From Planctomycetota bacterium (GTDB taxonomy: Bacteria; Planctomycetota; Planctomycetia; Pirellulales; Thermoguttaceae): 7,254 bases of DNA. The DNA is taken from assembly GCA_023397045.1 (NCBI GenBank), contig JAEWUR010000183.1, positions 1-7,254 of the forward strand. The letters run 5' to 3'. The notes below the pieces were generated by a model, which was not told the DNA's origin, ran no database searches, and worked only from the letters and a program-made list of their open reading frames with translations. Position numbers and translations under genes: made by a program. How positions within the stretch are numbered: position 1 is the first letter of the stretch; the number at the start of each line of letters is the position of its first letter. Positions 5,601 to 7,254 of this stretch are shown here, piece by piece.

Positions 5601-7254
5601 CTAGCGGCGACTGCGTTTCTTTTTCCGCCCGGCCGGCTTCGTCTTCTTGGCTGGCTGTTTCTTCGCGGCCTTCGTGCTCTTCGCAGATCGTTTCGGTTTT
5701 TTCGCCTCGCGTTGAACCACGCGGAAATCCAATTCGCGCCGTTCGAGATCGACGCGCGAGACGGCCACGCGAAGCAGATCGCCCAATCGAAAACTGTTGC
5801 CGGCGCGATGGCCGGACAGGGTGTGCGTGGCGCGATCGAAACGATAGTGATCGTCGCTCAACGTCTCGACGCGCACCAGTCCCTCGGCCGGAAGCTCGAT
5901 CCCTTGCACAAAAATGCCGAAGCTCTCGACGCCCGTCACGACGGCGTCCATCTCCTCGCCGATCCGCTGGCTGAGGTACGTCAGCAACTTGAGCTTGGTC
6001 AACTCGCGTTCGGCGGTCTCGGCGCGTTGCTCGCGATCGGAGCAGTGCCGACCGAGCGTGACCAGTTCGTCGTAGTCGTTGCGAGGCTTGTTTTTCGTCA
6101 GAATCGCCTCGACCAGCCGATGCACGGTCAGATCAGGATAGCGGCGAATCGGCGAGGTGAAGTGGCAGTAGCAATCGCTGGCCAAGGCGTAGTGGCCCTC
6201 TTCCTTCGGGCTGTAGACGGCGCGTTGGAGCGAACGGAGAACGGCGAAATGAACGGCATGTTGTTCGGGCTGGCCGACGGCGGCCGTCAAGAGTTTTTGC
6301 AGTTCGAAGCGGCTCTGCAAATCCTTCGTTGGATAGCCCAATTCGGTCATGAACTCCTTAAGCACCTGGATTTTCGCGGGGCTGGGCGCCTGATGGACGC
6401 GCCGCAGAAAATGCAGCCCGCGATCGCGAAGCGTTTCGGCCACGGCCTCGTTGGCCGCCAGCATGAACTCCTCGATCATCTGGTGGCTCTCGGTGTTCTT
6501 GACGACGTGCGCGCCGGAGACTCGCCCGTTGCGGTCGAGGTCGACCTTGACCTCGGGCATCGTCAACTCGAGCGCGCCGTTCGTCAGCCGGCGATTTCGC
6601 AGGGTCATTGCCAGCGTGTGCATTCGACCGAGCAGGTCGCAGACCTTCGCGCCGAGCTTTCGCTGCATCGCCGCGGGATCGGCCAGAAACTCGTCGACCT
6701 GTTCGTAGGTCAGGCGTTTGCTGCTGCGGATGGCGGCCGAATGCAGTTCGGTCGAAACGCGCAACCCTTCGGGCGTGAACTCCATGACGGCCGACTTCGT
6801 GTAACGCACCTTGCCCGGCTGAAGGCTGGCCAGTCCGTTCGAGATCAACTCGGGCAGCATCGGCAGCACCCGGTCGGGCAGATAGACGCTCGTGGCTCGC
6901 TCCAACGCTTCACGATCGAGCGCGGTGCGAGGTCGGACGAAATGCGACACGTCGGCGATGTGAACGCCCAGCCGCCAGTTGCCGTTCGGAAGCATTTCCA
7001 ACGAGATCGCGTCGTCAAAGTCGCGCGCATCGACCGGATCGATCGTCACGATCGTCTCGCCGGTGAAATCGGTGCGCCGGCCGACCGATTCGTCGAACGC
7101 CTCAACCTCCCGTCGGGCTTCATCGAGCGCATCGTCGGCGAATTCCTCGGGCAGGTTCATTTCGCGAATGATCGAGAGCGTGTCGACGCCGGGCTTTCCG
7201 CGCGGGCCGAGCACTTCGGTGATTACGCCCTCGCCGTCACGCAGCGCCGAGGGG
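5601..7254 (-). CDS. rnr: Ribonuclease R-type 3'-5' exoribonuclease, 5'-partial
   Basis: RNB-family exoribonuclease that degrades structured RNA processively from the 3' end (role by family). The frame is open to the right edge, so the N-terminal cold-shock domains are missing; the GTG at 7214 is internal, since the upstream codons continue in frame (PSALRDGEGVITEV before LGPRGKPGVDTLSIIR). Counting from 7214, the RNB signature IDPVDARDFDDA spans residues 58-69. The aspartates expected to bind Mg2+ are D59, D65, D67 and D68, with the same spacing as in RNase II/R. Further motifs are LGVHIADVSHFV, the YLPDRVLPMLPE block and HFTSPIRRYPDLTVHRL. An S1 RNA-binding domain follows (RIGEEMDAVVTGVESFGIFVQG to LDFRVV). 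The last 37 residues (nt 5604-5714) are very rich in Lys, Arg and Ala, as in other RNase R tails. The basic tail and the S1/RNB layout favour RNase R over RNase II. It is the same strand as the hydrolase, but the distance and separate promoter argue against an operon. Confidence 0.95.
   Translation of the reverse strand, partial: PSALRDGEGVITEVLGPRGKPGVDTLSIIREMNLPEEFADDALDEARREVEAFDESVGRRTDFTGETIVTIDPVDARDFDDAISLEMLPNGNWRLGVHIADVSHFVRPRTALDREALERATSVYLPDRVLPMLPELISNGLASLQPGKVRYTKSAVMEFTPEGLRVSTELHSAAIRSSKRLTYEQVDEFLADPAAMQRKLGAKVCDLLGRMHTLAMTLRNRRLTNGALELTMPEVKVDLDRNGRVSGAHVVKNTESHQMIEEFMLAANEAVAETLRDRGLHFLRRVHQAPSPAKIQVLKEFMTELGYPTKDLQSRFELQKLLTAAVGQPEQHAVHFAVLRSLQRAVYSPKEEGHYALASDCYCHFTSPIRRYPDLTVHRLVEAILTKNKPRNDYDELVTLGRHCSDREQRAETAERELTKLKLLTYLSQRIGEEMDAVVTGVESFGIFVQGIELPAEGLVRVETLSDDHYRFDRATHTLSGHRAGNSFRLGDLLRVAVSRVDLERRELDFRVVQREAKKPKRSAKSTKAAKKQPAKKTKPAGRKKKRSRR

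Overview
The window holds three protein genes and two short intergenic regions from a GC-rich bacterium. Two genes are partial housekeeping genes running off the window edges: valyl-tRNA synthetase (valS, + strand, N-terminus missing) and an RNase R-type exoribonuclease (rnr, - strand, N-terminus missing). Between them lies a complete gene for a secreted glycoside hydrolase on the - strand. The organism is most likely a planctomycete. The grounds are the ValS architecture (a helical insert in the editing domain and a C-x2-C-x17-C-x2-C zinc-ribbon insert after the KMSKS loop), a large exported carbohydrate-active enzyme beside housekeeping genes, and GC-rich palindromic repeats of a kind I recall from planctomycete genomes. 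This placement is inference from memory, not from a search.

Layout. Positions 1-2609 are valS. Its reading frame is interrupted, without being broken, by a GC-rich palindromic repeat (about 866-904) and a second hairpin (961-995), which together add a low-complexity Pro/Gly/Ser stretch to the catalytic core. Positions 2610-2682 separate the convergent valS and hydrolase genes and hold a second, oppositely oriented copy of the same repeat. Positions 2683-5319 (-) encode an 878-residue exported clan GH-A-like hydrolase whose barrel appears to be split by a carbohydrate-binding-like beta-sandwich. Positions 5320-5600 are a 281-bp intergenic region. It contains a near-consensus sigma-70 promoter (TTGACG, 17 bp, TATAAA) and a ribosome-binding site for the hydrolase. 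It also contains a 68-bp imperfect palindrome made of six CACTAAT/ATTAGTG heptamers at exact 10-bp spacing within each arm. Positions 5601-7254 (-) are rnr, with the RNB catalytic domain, an S1 domain and a lysine-rich tail.

How the genes relate. valS and rnr serve translation and RNA turnover. The hydrolase has its own promoter and probably works outside the cytoplasm on a polysaccharide, so I see no functional operon. I see no new defence or mobile system. The most unusual signals are the repeat domesticated inside an essential tRNA synthetase and the phased heptamer palindrome.
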